Source of the DNA: Candidatus Coprovivens excrementavium
Lineage (GTDB): Bacteria; Bacillota_I; Bacilli_A; RF39; UBA660
Direction: 5' to 3'
Length of the DNA: 64,000 nucleotides
NCBI GenBank assembly: GCA_944363975.1
Contig: CALVVU010000001.1
Coordinates: 372,001 to 436,000, forward strand
Shown here: in pieces, positions 19,315 through 29,072 of the stretch
Position numbering within the stretch: position 1 is the stretch's first letter
Layout of the letters: every line of letters starts with the position of its first letter
Made by a program: the position numbers and the translations under genes
Notes under the pieces: model-generated
What the model was told of the DNA's origin: nothing
The model's database searches: none
Seen by the model: the letters and a program-made list of their open reading frames with translations, nothing else

Positions 19315-20952
19315 ATGAGTTATAAGGTTTTATATAGAAAGTATCGTCCTGATAGTTTTGATAGTGTTGTAGGTCAGGATTATACTGTTAAAATGCTTAA
19401 AAATGCTATTATTACTGGAAAAAATGCTCATGCTTATATATTTACTGGTCCTAGAGGAACTGGTAAGACTAGTAGTGCAAAGATTTTTGCAAAGGCATTA
19501 AATTGTAGTCATCCAGTTAATGGAAATCCATGTAATGAATGTGAATCATGTAAATCTTTTAAAGATAGTCCTGATATTATTGAAATAGATGCTGCTTCTA
19601 ATAATGGGGTTGATGAAATAAGAGAACTTATCAACAACGTAAAACTTGTTCCTACTTCTTCTAAATATAAAGTTTATATAATAGATGAAGTTCATATGTT
19701 AACCGCAAGTGCATTTAATGCTTTATTATTAACATTGGAAGAACCACCTTCACATGTTGTTTTTATATTAGCTACGACTGATATACAGGATGTTCCAATT
19801 ACAATTTTATCTCGTTGTCAACGTTTTGATTTTAAACCAGTTAATAAAGAAGCAATTATTAACAGATTAAAGTATATTTGTGAAGAAGAAAACATTGCTA
19901 TTAATGATGATGCAATTGAGGAGATAGCTTTGTTATCTGCCGGTGGTATGCGTGATGCTTTAGGTATGTTGGATCAGTTATCTAGTGATGATAAAGTTAT
20001 TACTTTGGATGAAGTTTCTAATTATTTTGGTAGTATTTCTAGTAAAAAAATTGATGAGTTATTAACAGATATTGAATTTAGTAAAACTTATGAATTATTA
20101 AGTATATTACGGGAAATAAAGGAAAGTGGTACTAATTATTCTGTTTTTATTGAAAAATTAATTGGTGAACTTCGTAAGTTAGCTATTGATATTAAGTCTG
20201 GAAAAGCTAAGCATGATTTTCTTTTTGATGATATATATAATATGATATTTAATTTGAATGATTGTTTATGTAATATAAATATAAATATAGATCCTTATAT
20301 TTTAATTGAAATAGTATTGTTAAAGTATTTGAACAGAGACAATAACCTGGGAAATAATTTAGGAAATAATAATGTTTCTAATAATAGAGAAAAAGAATAT
20401 AACCCGGGAAATAATGATGATTTGGGAAATAAAACAATTAATTTAAGTATTGACTCATCTAATAATGAATTGGGAAATAATTTTAAAATAGACTTATCAA
20501 CAAGAATAAATAATTGCTTTGTTGAAGTTGCTAAGGAGATGAAAGTTACTTTAAGTAAATCTTGGGAAGATTTTTTAAATTTTTTGATGAAGAAAGATAA
20601 AAGTATGGTATCTTTGTTAGCTGATACAATTATTTTGGCTGCTTCTAGTAAGTATGTTTTGATAGAAAGTAAGATTAATAGTACTAATGATCTTATAAAT
20701 AATAATATTAATAGATTAGAAATGTATTATTTTGAATTTTCGGGAAATAATTTAAAATTTGCAGCTGTTAATGCTGAATTATGGAAAAAAGAAGCAGAAA
20801 AGTATAGATTTAATTTGAAGAATAAAATAAAATATAGTTATATGACTGAAGATGAAGAGAATTTAGATAATGATAATCAGAATAGTTCATCTTCTAGTGA
20901 TAATATTGAAGATGTTGCAAAGGATATCTTTGGAACATTTGAAGTTGAATAA
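19315..20952 (+). CDS. dnaX: DNA polymerase III subunit gamma/tau
   Basis: 545 aa. AAA+ clamp-loader subunit: Walker A GPRGTGKT, zinc ligands in CSHPVNGNPCNECESC, Walker B IIDEVHML, sensor LSRCQRFDF. After residue ~330 there is an Asn/Gly-rich linker with repeated GNN motifs, encoded by repeated GGGAAAT-like DNA, then a C-terminal tau-like domain (~390-500) and an acidic tail. It forms a unit with ybaB and recR. Confidence 0.95.
   Translation: MSYKVLYRKYRPDSFDSVVGQDYTVKMLKNAIITGKNAHAYIFTGPRGTGKTSSAKIFAKALNCSHPVNGNPCNECESCKSFKDSPDIIEIDAASNNGVDEIRELINNVKLVPTSSKYKVYIIDEVHMLTASAFNALLLTLEEPPSHVVFILATTDIQDVPITILSRCQRFDFKPVNKEAIINRLKYICEEENIAINDDAIEEIALLSAGGMRDALGMLDQLSSDDKVITLDEVSNYFGSISSKKIDELLTDIEFSKTYELLSILREIKESGTNYSVFIEKLIGELRKLAIDIKSGKAKHDFLFDDIYNMIFNLNDCLCNININIDPYILIEIVLLKYLNRDNNLGNNLGNNNVSNNREKEYNPGNNDDLGNKTINLSIDSSNNELGNNFKIDLSTRINNCFVEVAKEMKVTLSKSWEDFLNFLMKKDKSMVSLLADTIILAASSKYVLIESKINSTNDLINNNINRLEMYYFEFSGNNLKFAAVNAELWKKEAEKYRFNLKNKIKYSYMTEDEENLDNDNQNSSSSSDNIEDVAKDIFGTFEVE
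20399..20412 (+). promoter_or_regulatory. Noc-site-like sequence inside dnaX
   Basis: ATAACCCGGGAAAT matches 12 of 14 positions of the Noc site. ATAACCTGGGAAAT at 20342-20355 matches 11 of 14. Both lie in the low-constraint linker of dnaX. Confidence 0.45.
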
Positions 20953-20970
20953 TAGAAAGAAGGAAATATT

Positions 20971-21264
20971 ATGAATATGCAAGCTTTAATGCAACAAGCT
21001 CAAAAAATGCAAAGAGATATTACAAAAAAGAAAGAAGAATTGAATAGTAAGAATTTTACTGGTACTTCTGAACTTGTAGATGTTGTTTTTTCTGGTGATA
21101 AGAAGTTAGTATCTGTAAAAATAAAGTCAAATATTGAAAATGATGATAAAGAGATTTTAGAAGATATGTTTGTAATTGCTGTTAATGATGCAATGTCTCA
21201 AATAGATAAAGAAACTGAAAAGGTTTTAGGTGCATATGGAAGTCAACTTGGTGGTTTGTTTTAA
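20971..21264 (+). CDS. ybaB: YbaB/EbfC nucleoid-associated protein
   Basis: 97 aa. Starts MNMQALMQQAQKMQRDI and ends VLGAYGSQLGGLF, both diagnostic of the family. A small dimeric DNA-binding protein, always next to dnaX and recR; its stop overlaps the recR start by one base. Confidence 0.93.
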   Translation: MNMQALMQQAQKMQRDITKKKEELNSKNFTGTSELVDVVFSGDKKLVSVKIKSNIENDDKEILEDMFVIAVNDAMSQIDKETEKVLGAYGSQLGGLF

Positions 21265-21863
21265 TGACCTATCCTTCGACTTTATCTGATTTAATTAGTA
21301 ATTTTCGCAAGTTGCCTGGAATAGGTGAGAAGAGTGCTGAAAGAATGGCTTTATCTTTAATTGAATTACCATTAGAAGACGTTTCTAATTTTGCGAAAGC
21401 AATGGTTTCTTCAAAGGAAAAATTACACCCTTGTCTTGTTTGTGGAAGTATTACAGAGAATGATTTATGTGATGTATGTTCTGATGATAAACGTAATAAG
21501 TCTGTAATATGTGTTTTAGAGGATTATAAGAGTGTTATTGCTTTTGAAAGGGCTGGTAATTATAATGGCGTTTATCATGTCTTAAATGGCCTTATTTCAC
21601 CTATTGATGATGTTAATCCTGAAGATATTAATCTAGCTAGTTTAATTGATCGTGTTAGTAAACTTGAAAATCCTGAATTGATTATTGCATTAAAATCTAC
21701 TATAGAGGGTGAAACAACCACTTTGTATATTAAAAAAATATTTGAAGGAAAGGGCGTCGAGATATCTAGATTGTCTTATGGTATTCCAATGGGTGCTGAA
21801 ATAGATTATTTAGATGAAATTACTTTAGATAGAGCATTGAATGATCGTAAGAAAATATCATAA
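21264..21863 (+). CDS. recR: Recombination mediator RecR
   Basis: 199 aa. Helix-hairpin-helix (FRKLPGIGEKSAERMALSL), C4 zinc finger (CLVCGSITENDLCDVC), TOPRIM (VCVLEDYKSVIAFERAG) and C-terminal LSYGIPMGAEIDYLDEITL. It works with RecF and RecO in gap repair. Confidence 0.96.
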   Translation: MTYPSTLSDLISNFRKLPGIGEKSAERMALSLIELPLEDVSNFAKAMVSSKEKLHPCLVCGSITENDLCDVCSDDKRNKSVICVLEDYKSVIAFERAGNYNGVYHVLNGLISPIDDVNPEDINLASLIDRVSKLENPELIIALKSTIEGETTTLYIKKIFEGKGVEISRLSYGIPMGAEIDYLDEITLDRALNDRKKIS

Positions 21864-21899
21864 TTGCATTATAATTTTTCATATTATTATTTAGGTGAT

Positions 21900-22085
21900 A
21901 TGATGAAGATATTGTTTACGATAATTAGAAAAGTTTGTTTAGGAATATTTAGTATTTATAGTATTAATATTTTATTTAGTATTATTAATTTGTCTATTCC
22001 AATTAATTTTTATTCTATATGTATGAGTTCTTTTTTAGGCATATTTGGTTTAATCTCTATTATTATTTTAAAAATTGTAATATAG
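21900..22085 (+). CDS. bofA: BofA-like membrane protein
   Basis: 61 aa, nearly all hydrophobic. Position after recR and the C-terminal pattern IPINFYSICMSSFLGIFGL with a final hydrophobic segment match BofA, which holds the pro-sigma-K protease inactive during sporulation in Bacillus. The start is ATG 21900 (or 21903) after TTAGGTGAT. Short and divergent, so identification rests on both pattern and synteny. Confidence 0.72.
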   Translation: MMKILFTIIRKVCLGIFSIYSINILFSIINLSIPINFYSICMSSFLGIFGLISIIILKIVI

Positions 22086-22101
22086 AGTGAGGGGTGGTAG
22101 T

Positions 22102-22935
22102 TTGTCTGAAGTATTAGTTTTTGATAATTTGTTAAAAAGATATCATGAGAATAAGTTAGCTCATGCTTTTTTGCTTGAGACAAATGATATTAGTAGATGT
22201 TATGAAGATGTTTTAATTTTTATTAAAAAGCTATGTTGTCCACATACATTTTCTATTGAATGTAAAGAAAATTGTAATCTGTGTAGTTTAATTGATGCAG
22301 ATAATTTACCTAGTTTAATAACTATTAATCCTGATGGACAGTTTATAAAAAAAGGTCAAATATTAGACATGATGGAGAAATTTAGTACTAAACCAGTATT
22401 TACTAACTTTAATATTTATGTTATAAGGGAAGCTGAAAGATTTAATTCTTCTAGTGCAAATACTTTATTAAAATTTTTAGAGGAACCTGAAGATAACATT
22501 TTAGGTATTTTTATTACTAATAATAAGGAAAATGTTATATCTACTATAAGGAGTCGTTGCCAAATATTTTCTTGTTATTATAAAGGTAATATAGCAGATA
22601 ATTTGAATGATGATATATTGACTGATGTTAAGTTATATCTTAAGGCAATTTATAATAATAAAGATGATTTATTATATAATAAGACTCATATGAGTGGGTA
22701 TTATAGTGATCGTAAGGACTGGGAAATATTTTTTAATACTATGCTGTATTATTTGAATGATTGTTATTCTTCTGATAGATTAGATAAAATAGAGTTAGTT
22801 AAGAATATTTCGAAATGTAATTTAGTAAAAGTAATTATTTTAATAGAGGAAATTTTAAAGTATATTAAGAGTAATGGGAATATTGATTTAATTTTAGATA
22901 GGTTTGTGATTGAAATGAGGAATTATTATGAATAA
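22102..22935 (+). CDS. holB: DNA polymerase III subunit delta'
   Basis: 277 aa. AAA+ clamp-loader subunit without a functional Walker A. Recognisable are HAFLLETND, a Cys-rich zinc module (CCPHTFSIECKENCNLC), INPDGQFIKKGQI, FNSSSANTLLKFLEEPEDN and STIRSRCQIF. TTG 22102 is taken as the start because GAGGGG sits ~7 bases upstream; GTG 22087 is the alternative. Confidence 0.88.
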   Translation: MSEVLVFDNLLKRYHENKLAHAFLLETNDISRCYEDVLIFIKKLCCPHTFSIECKENCNLCSLIDADNLPSLITINPDGQFIKKGQILDMMEKFSTKPVFTNFNIYVIREAERFNSSSANTLLKFLEEPEDNILGIFITNNKENVISTIRSRCQIFSCYYKGNIADNLNDDILTDVKLYLKAIYNNKDDLLYNKTHMSGYYSDRKDWEIFFNTMLYYLNDCYSSDRLDKIELVKNISKCNLVKVIILIEEILKYIKSNGNIDLILDRFVIEMRNYYE

Positions 22936-23728
22936 TGTTTATGGTATAACTTTGAAGTCTGAAGGAAAAGTTTATTATTTTAATGGTGAAAATCTTGATA
23001 TTTCTAATGATTCTTATGTAGTAGTAGAAACTGAAAAAGGAATACAATTAGGTAAAGTTGCTTATAAGATTGAGTCATTGGATAAAATTAATATTCCTAT
23101 TGAAGAGATGAAAAAAGTCATTAGAGTATCAACTGATGAGGATTATAATACATATTTGAAAAATTTAGCTGATGCAGAAAAATGTTTAGTAAAAGCAAAG
23201 AAGGTTGTTAAGGATTTAAATTTAAATATGAATATTTTAGATGCTAGTTATACGCTAGATAGAAAACAATTATTATTTAATTTTATTGCTGATGAGAGAG
23301 TTGATTTTCGTGAGTTAGCTAAAAAGTTGGCTTCTCTTTATAAGACAAGAATTGAATTGCGCCAAATAGGAGCAAGAGATAAAGCAAGAACAATAAATGG
23401 TGTTGGCCATTGCGGTAGAACATTATGTTGTTCAACATTTTTAAATCATATTGATTCTGTGACGATGAATATGGCTAAAAATCAGAATATTGCTCTTAAT
23501 CCATCTAAGATTAATGGATTATGTGGTAGATTATTATGTTGTTTAACATACGAAGATGAAGAATATGTTAGATGTGGTAATGGAATGCCTAATGTTGGTC
23601 AAACTGTTAAAGTAGATGATGTAAAAGGCAAAGTGGTTTCTGTTGATATTTTAAACCGAAAGTATAAAGTTGATTGTGATGGAATAATAAAGGAGATTGT
23701 GTTAGATTGTGACGAGTGTATTAAATGA
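22928..23728 (+). CDS. ricT: RicT/YaaT, PSP1-domain regulator
   Basis: 266 aa. The PSP1 domain has paired Cys motifs GHCGRTLCCSTFL and INGLCGRLLCCLTYE that bind iron-sulfur clusters in the RicA-RicF-RicT complex. That complex works with RNase Y in mRNA maturation and affects sporulation and competence in Bacillus. It overlaps holB by 8 bp; holB-ricT order is conserved. Confidence 0.9.
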   Translation: MNNVYGITLKSEGKVYYFNGENLDISNDSYVVVETEKGIQLGKVAYKIESLDKINIPIEEMKKVIRVSTDEDYNTYLKNLADAEKCLVKAKKVVKDLNLNMNILDASYTLDRKQLLFNFIADERVDFRELAKKLASLYKTRIELRQIGARDKARTINGVGHCGRTLCCSTFLNHIDSVTMNMAKNQNIALNPSKINGLCGRLLCCLTYEDEEYVRCGNGMPNVGQTVKVDDVKGKVVSVDILNRKYKVDCDGIIKEIVLDCDECIK

Positions 23729-24422
23729 TTTATTTGATTATGACGGTTTAAAAATTTATCAATATGATGATAAGTTTAAATTTTCTTTAGATTCTATTTT
23801 GTTAGCTGAATTTGTTGAAATTAAACCAAATACTAGAACAATAGTTGATTTTTGTACTGGGAATGCTCCAGTACCTTTGATTCTTAGTACTAAAACAGAT
23901 GCGCGAATTTATGGTTTTGAATTACAAGAGAAAATTTATAAATTAGCTAAAATGAGTGTAAAAGAGAATAAATTAGAATCAAGAATAAATATAATTAATG
24001 CTAATTTGAAAGATTCTTTAGAATATATTTTACCTGAAAGTGTAGATGCAGTTACTTGTAATCCTCCATATTTTAAATATGATAAGAATAAATCATTGAT
24101 TAATGAGAATTATGAAAAAGCTATTGCAAGGCATGAGATTGAAATGAATTTAGAAGATTTAATGATAGCTGCAAAATATATTTTAAAAAATAAAGCTCCT
24201 TTGTATATTGTTCATAGATGTGATCGTTTGGAAGAAATTTTAGATTGTTTAAGCAAATATAATTTTAAAGTAAAGAAATTACAATTTATTTATGCAAGTT
24301 ATAAAAAGGAAGCTATTATGGTATTAATTAAAGCAACTAAGAATGGTAAAATGGGAAGTTTAAAGGTTATGCCACCGGTAGATGTTTTACAACATAAATC
24401 TTATAAAGGCATCTTTGAGTAG
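23709..24422 (+). CDS. trmN6: tRNA1(Val) (adenine-N6)-methyltransferase-like protein
   Basis: 237 aa. Rossmann methyltransferase: VDFCTGNAPVPLIL for SAM, catalytic CNPPYF typical of N6-adenine methylases. The N-terminus resembles YabB (LKIYQYDDKFKFSLDSILLAEF). It starts at GTG and overlaps ricT by 20 bp, as the yabB-type gene follows the ricT region in Bacillus. Confidence 0.87.
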   Translation: MTSVLNDLFDYDGLKIYQYDDKFKFSLDSILLAEFVEIKPNTRTIVDFCTGNAPVPLILSTKTDARIYGFELQEKIYKLAKMSVKENKLESRINIINANLKDSLEYILPESVDAVTCNPPYFKYDKNKSLINENYEKAIARHEIEMNLEDLMIAAKYILKNKAPLYIVHRCDRLEEILDCLSKYNFKVKKLQFIYASYKKEAIMVLIKATKNGKMGSLKVMPPVDVLQHKSYKGIFE

Positions 24423-24435
24423 AGAGGAAGTTTAT

Positions 24436-24990
24436 ATGAAATTAATAATTGGCTTAGGGAATCCTGGAAAAGATTATCAAAATACTAGACATAATGTTGG
24501 TTTTCTTATACTAGATAATTATTTAGGTAATGTAGATTGGAAAGAAAAATTTAATGCTTTATATTTTGAGAAAAGAATTAATAGTGAAAAAGTAATTTTT
24601 GTCAAACCATTAACTTTTATGAATCTTTCTGGTAATGCAGTTGTAAAATATATTAACTATTATAATGTAAATATTGATGATATCCTTGTCATTCAAGATG
24701 ATTTAGATTTACCATTTTCAACATATAAACTTAAGAAAAATAGTAGTGCTGGTGGACATAATGGTATAAAATCTATTATTAATTGTTTAGGTTCACAAGA
24801 TTTTTTACGTTTGAAGATTGGAGTATCTAATAATAAATCAATTGATACTAAAGACTATGTACTTGGTCGATTTTCAAAAGAGGAGAAGGATAAACTTGAT
24901 TCATTACAAAAGACATTTAATGAAATTATAGAATCTTTTGTTATAGTTGGGATCTCTAAGACAATGAATATTTATAATACAAAAAAGTAG
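24436..24990 (+). CDS. pth: Peptidyl-tRNA hydrolase
   Basis: 184 aa. Opening motif IGLGNPGKDYQNTRHNVGF contains the catalytic His; FVKPLTFMNLSG and DDLDLP are also conserved. Recycles tRNA from drop-off peptidyl-tRNA. Start ATG follows an AGAGGAAG site. Directly precedes mfd. Confidence 0.96.
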   Translation: MKLIIGLGNPGKDYQNTRHNVGFLILDNYLGNVDWKEKFNALYFEKRINSEKVIFVKPLTFMNLSGNAVVKYINYYNVNIDDILVIQDDLDLPFSTYKLKKNSSAGGHNGIKSIINCLGSQDFLRLKIGVSNNKSIDTKDYVLGRFSKEEKDKLDSLQKTFNEIIESFVIVGISKTMNIYNTKK

Positions 24991-24997
24991 GGATAGA

Positions 24998-27900
24998 ATG
25001 GATTTTTTATCGAAATATTTTAAATATGAGAATGGAATTACAATAGCGGGTTTAACTAAAGAGTTAAATATTTTTTACGTGCTCGATTTATTTAAAAAAG
25101 AAAACAAGAATATTTTGATATTAACTAATACATTATATGAAGCTAATACTTATTTTGATTTAATACATACATATACTGATGATGTATGTTTATTTCCGAT
25201 GGATGATTTTTTGACAAGTGTTGCTGTTGCAGTATCACCTGATTTGAAAATTAAAAGACTAGAAACTTTAGATGTTATTAGAAATAAGTCAAAAAAAATA
25301 GTTGTTACTAATTTAATGGGATATTTGCGTTATTTGCCTAATAAAAATGATACAAGTAATCTTGAGTTTACTCTTAGTTTGAAAAATAATGTTAAAAGAG
25401 AAGAAATACTTGAAATGCTGGAAAAGTATGGTTATATAAGGGAAAGTATTGTTACGACAACTGGAGAATATGCTGTACGCGGATATATTATAGATTTATT
25501 TATAATCGAAGAAGAACATCCTATTAGAATTGAATTTTTTGGTGATGATATAGAATCTATAAGATATTTTGATGAGAATACACAATTATCAATTAATGAA
25601 ATTGATAAAATTATGATAAAACCATATACAGAAGTTGTTTGTGAAGTACATAGTAGTCTTGTTGATTATATGAATAATCCTTTAGTAGTAATGGTTAATC
25701 GCGATCAAATAGAATTAGCTTATAATAAATTACTTAATGATATTGAAGAATATAATGAAAATGAAAATATTAATAATAAACATATGTTTAATATAGATGA
25801 TATTAGTTATAATGAAGTAGTTTATTTAAATAATATTGGAGATACTGAGTATGGGAAATATTTAGGATATAAATCTCAGGAAATAGAGAATTTTAATAGT
25901 AATTTTGAATTACTAGGTAAATATTGTGATAAAGAGATAATGGGTGGTAAAACAGTTATTCTTTGTTTAACTAAAGAAAATCAATTAAAGAGTTTAAATC
26001 CATTTTTATCAAGTTATCATGTAGTTAAAAAAGATGATATCTTAAGAAAAGAAATAAATATTTTATATAAGAAGATTAATAAAGGTTTTGTTTTTGAAGA
26101 ATATGTAGTAATAGCAGATTCAGATATTGAACAGACAAAAAATACTGTAATAAATTATAAAAATAGTTATCATATAGGAAAAAAAATTAAAGATTTTGGA
26201 CAATTGGCTATTGGGGATTATGTTGTACATAGTGCTCATGGAATAGGTATATATAACGGAGTTATTACTTTAACTAAAAATGGTTTAAAGAAAGATTATA
26301 TTCAAATAAATTACCAAGGTAATGATAAAATATATATTCCAGTTGAGAAAATAAGTACAATATACAAGTATTCTGGTAAAGAAGGTACTTCTCCTAAATT
26401 AGATAAATTAAATAGTACTAGTTGGGTTAAGAAAAAAAGAGAACTACGTAAGAAAATTAAAGATATAAGTGGAGAGCTTATTAAGTTATATGCAGCAAGA
26501 AATAGTATAAAAGGTATTCCTTTTAAGAGTTATGCTGAAGAGGATGTTTTTGGTTCAGAATTTGTTTATAAAGAAACTATTGATCAATTAAAAGCAATAG
26601 AGGATATTGATAAAGATTTAAGTAGTGATGTTCCTATGGATCGTTTATTATGTGGTGATGTAGGTTTTGGTAAAACAGAAGTTGCTTTTAGAGCAATGTT
26701 TAAAACAATTATTAATAATAAGCAAGTATTTTATCTTTGTCCAACTACTATTCTTTCTAAACAACAATATGAAAATGCTGTTGAAAGATTTAAAAATTAT
26801 CCTATTGAAATTGCTTTGTTAAATCGTTTTACTAGTGCTAAAGAAACAAAGCGAATTCTTGAAGGATTGGAGAAAGGAACAATTGATTTAGTATTTGGAA
26901 CTCATAGATTGTTATCTAATGATGTTAAATTTTCTAAGTTAGGATTGTTAATTGTTGATGAAGAACAAAGATTTGGTGTTACACATAAAGAGAAAATTAA
27001 GGAATATAAAAATGACGTTAATGTTTTAACTTTATCTGCGACTCCTATTCCAAGAACTTTAAAGATGGCTTTAAGTGGTTTAAGAGATTTATCAATTATT
27101 GATACTCCTCCTACTAATAGATATCCAGTTCAGACTTATGTACTTCAAGAAAATGATTTAATTGTAAAAGATGCTATATATAAAGAATTATCTAGAAATG
27201 GTCAGATATTCGTTTTATATAATAAAGTTGCTACTATTGAAAGTAAAATGAAACATTTACATGATTTAGTACCAGAAGCTCGTATAACTATTGCTCATGG
27301 CCAAATGAGTAAAAAAGAATTAGAAGATGTAATGGAATCTTTTGTTAATTATGAATATGATATTTTATTATGTACGACGATAATTGAAACTGGTATAGAT
27401 ATAAGCAATGCAAATACTTTAATTATTTATGATGCTGATAATTTTGGTTTATCGCAGTTATATCAGATAAGAGGACGTGTTGGAAGAAGTAATAGAATTG
27501 CTTATGCTTATTTAATGTATGATAAGAAGAAAATGTTAAATGATGTAGCAGTTAAGAGATTGCAAGCAATAAAAGAGTTTACTGAACTTGGTAGTGGTTA
27601 CCGTATTGCAATGAGAGATTTGTCGATACGTGGTGCTGGTGATTTGTTAGGTTCAGAACAAGCTGGTTTTGTGGATACTGTTGGTATTGAATTGTATATG
27701 CAAATGATTGAAGAAGAAATGCGTCGTATGAAGGGTGAAGAAGTTCCTGAAGATGAAGAGGATACTACTTCTAATCGTTCTTTAATTGAAGTTGAAACTC
27801 ATATTAGTGATGAATATGTATCAGATGAAGATATTAAAATTGAAATTCACAAAAAGATTAATGAAGTAGATGGATATAAGAAATTATTGCAAATCAAACA

Positions 27901-28231
27901 TGAATTAGAAGATCGTTTTGGTAAAATAAGTAAAACTATGGAAATATATATGTATGAGGAATGGTTTGAAAAACAAGCAAAAAAATTAGGAATAGTTAAT
28001 GTAAGACAGAGTGAAAGAGAAATAGAAATAGAATTACCAAAAGATATATCTAGTAAAATAGAAGGAGATAAATTTTTTATAAAAGCTTATAATATAAATC
28101 CACGTTTTAGATTAAAATATTTACGTGAACAAGTAATAATTGCTTTAACTTTATTAAATCAAAAAGATCATTTTTTATATTATATTGTTCCTTTAATGGA
28201 AGAAGTAATAAATGAAGTTAGTGATAAATAG
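24998..28231 (+). CDS. mfd: Transcription-repair coupling factor Mfd
   Basis: 1077 aa. N-terminal UvrB-homology region (1-~330), RNA polymerase-interacting Tudor-like domain (DYVVHSAHGIGIY near 410), SF2 translocase with Walker A GDVGFGKTEVA, DEEQ box VDEEQRFGV and motif VI QIRGRVGRSNR, and a C-terminal TRCF domain. It removes RNA polymerase stalled at lesions and recruits UvrA. Confidence 0.97.
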   Translation: MDFLSKYFKYENGITIAGLTKELNIFYVLDLFKKENKNILILTNTLYEANTYFDLIHTYTDDVCLFPMDDFLTSVAVAVSPDLKIKRLETLDVIRNKSKKIVVTNLMGYLRYLPNKNDTSNLEFTLSLKNNVKREEILEMLEKYGYIRESIVTTTGEYAVRGYIIDLFIIEEEHPIRIEFFGDDIESIRYFDENTQLSINEIDKIMIKPYTEVVCEVHSSLVDYMNNPLVVMVNRDQIELAYNKLLNDIEEYNENENINNKHMFNIDDISYNEVVYLNNIGDTEYGKYLGYKSQEIENFNSNFELLGKYCDKEIMGGKTVILCLTKENQLKSLNPFLSSYHVVKKDDILRKEINILYKKINKGFVFEEYVVIADSDIEQTKNTVINYKNSYHIGKKIKDFGQLAIGDYVVHSAHGIGIYNGVITLTKNGLKKDYIQINYQGNDKIYIPVEKISTIYKYSGKEGTSPKLDKLNSTSWVKKKRELRKKIKDISGELIKLYAARNSIKGIPFKSYAEEDVFGSEFVYKETIDQLKAIEDIDKDLSSDVPMDRLLCGDVGFGKTEVAFRAMFKTIINNKQVFYLCPTTILSKQQYENAVERFKNYPIEIALLNRFTSAKETKRILEGLEKGTIDLVFGTHRLLSNDVKFSKLGLLIVDEEQRFGVTHKEKIKEYKNDVNVLTLSATPIPRTLKMALSGLRDLSIIDTPPTNRYPVQTYVLQENDLIVKDAIYKELSRNGQIFVLYNKVATIESKMKHLHDLVPEARITIAHGQMSKKELEDVMESFVNYEYDILLCTTIIETGIDISNANTLIIYDADNFGLSQLYQIRGRVGRSNRIAYAYLMYDKKKMLNDVAVKRLQAIKEFTELGSGYRIAMRDLSIRGAGDLLGSEQAGFVDTVGIELYMQMIEEEMRRMKGEEVPEDEEDTTSNRSLIEVETHISDEYVSDEDIKIEIHKKINEVDGYKKLLQIKHELEDRFGKISKTMEIYMYEEWFEKQAKKLGIVNVRQSEREIEIELPKDISSKIEGDKFFIKAYNINPRFRLKYLREQVIIALTLLNQKDHFLYYIVPLMEEVINEVSDK

Positions 28232-28244
28232 ATTAACTGTTGAT

Positions 28245-28272
28245 AAAAAGACCAATTATTGGTCTTTTTTTA
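28245..28272 (+). terminator. Terminator after mfd
   Basis: AAAAAGACCAA / TTGGTCTTTTT hairpin with a T tail. Confidence 0.85.
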
Positions 28273-28320
28273 CATATTTATTTGTGTTTGGGAAATAATA
28301 GTAGAGAAATGGAGAGTATT

Positions 28321-28824
28321 ATGAAAGAAATTAATTTTATAAAAAATATAGATAATCTTGGAAGAATTGTTATACCTATGGATATAAGACGTAAGTTACA
28401 AATTAATACAGGAGATATTTTAAGTATTACTTGTAATGATAAAAATATTATGTTAACTAAATATAGTAATTTGGATAATAATTTTAAGATAATTGAAATA
28501 GTTAAATATTTTGTTGAATTTTTAAATATTAAGTTAATATTAACTAATAAAGAGAATGTTATATATTCGAATTTGGTTAATGATGGAGATAGATTAGATA
28601 ATCAATTTATTTCTTTGGTAAAAAATGCTTCATCTTTTAAAAATAAAAATATGTCTTGTATATTTGGAACAAATAAAGTTACTGGAATATATAATATTAT
28701 TCCGATTGTTACTAATGAAGGAATTGAAGGGAGTGTTGTTGTTTTTGGTGAGGATGGTGAAAAAGCTTATAATATTGGGACTTTAATTAGTAGATTAATA
28801 CAATTAGAATTAAATATAACTTGA
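28321..28824 (+). CDS. spoVT: SpoVT-like AbrB-family transcription regulator
   Basis: 167 aa. N-terminal swapped-hairpin AbrB domain (NLGRIVIPMDIRRKLQINTGD) and a C-terminal GAF-like domain (~60-167), the SpoVT architecture. SpoVT tunes forespore sigma-G genes. Location directly after mfd is the Bacillus arrangement. The start MKEINFIKNI follows a GGAG; its stop overlaps the T-box promoter -35. Confidence 0.9.
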   Translation: MKEINFIKNIDNLGRIVIPMDIRRKLQINTGDILSITCNDKNIMLTKYSNLDNNFKIIEIVKYFVEFLNIKLILTNKENVIYSNLVNDGDRLDNQFISLVKNASSFKNKNMSCIFGTNKVTGIYNIIPIVTNEGIEGSVVVFGEDGEKAYNIGTLISRLIQLELNIT

Positions 28825-28849
28825 TAAATATGAAAAATTATGATAAATT
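28821..28849 (+). promoter_or_regulatory. Putative T-box promoter
   Basis: TTGATA (28821-28826), 17-bp spacer, TAAATT (28844-28849). The -35 overlaps the spoVT stop. Confidence 0.45.
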
Positions 28850-28852
28850 AAC

Positions 28853-29056
28853 TCTATATTTAGCGATGAAAGAAAGAGTACTTTTATAGTAGTAATTTAG
28901 AGAGATTCTGGATGGTGTAAAGAATTTTATGAAATAAAAGGAACATGGCTCTGGAGTTAAAGCGTATATTTCGCGTTAAGAAATAAAGTGTATGATAATT
29001 CATAAACTAAGGTGGTACCGCGGGTTTTTCTCGTCCTTAGATTATGAATTTTTTTT
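28853..29056 (+). promoter_or_regulatory. T-box riboswitch, methionine type
   Basis: Stem I elements AGCGATGAAAGAAAGAG and AGAGAGATTCTGGATGGTG precede the specifier region GGAACATGGCTCTGGAG, with candidate codon ATG (Met) at 28945-28947. The T-box sequence AAGGTGGTACCGCGG is at 29009-29023. The terminator pairs AATTCATAA...CTAAGG with CCTTAG..TATGAATT and ends in T8 (28997-29056). Uncharged tRNA-Met would stabilise the antiterminator and allow expression of the downstream operon that contains metG. Confidence 0.9.
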
Positions 29057-29072
29057 ATTAGGAAGTGATGAA

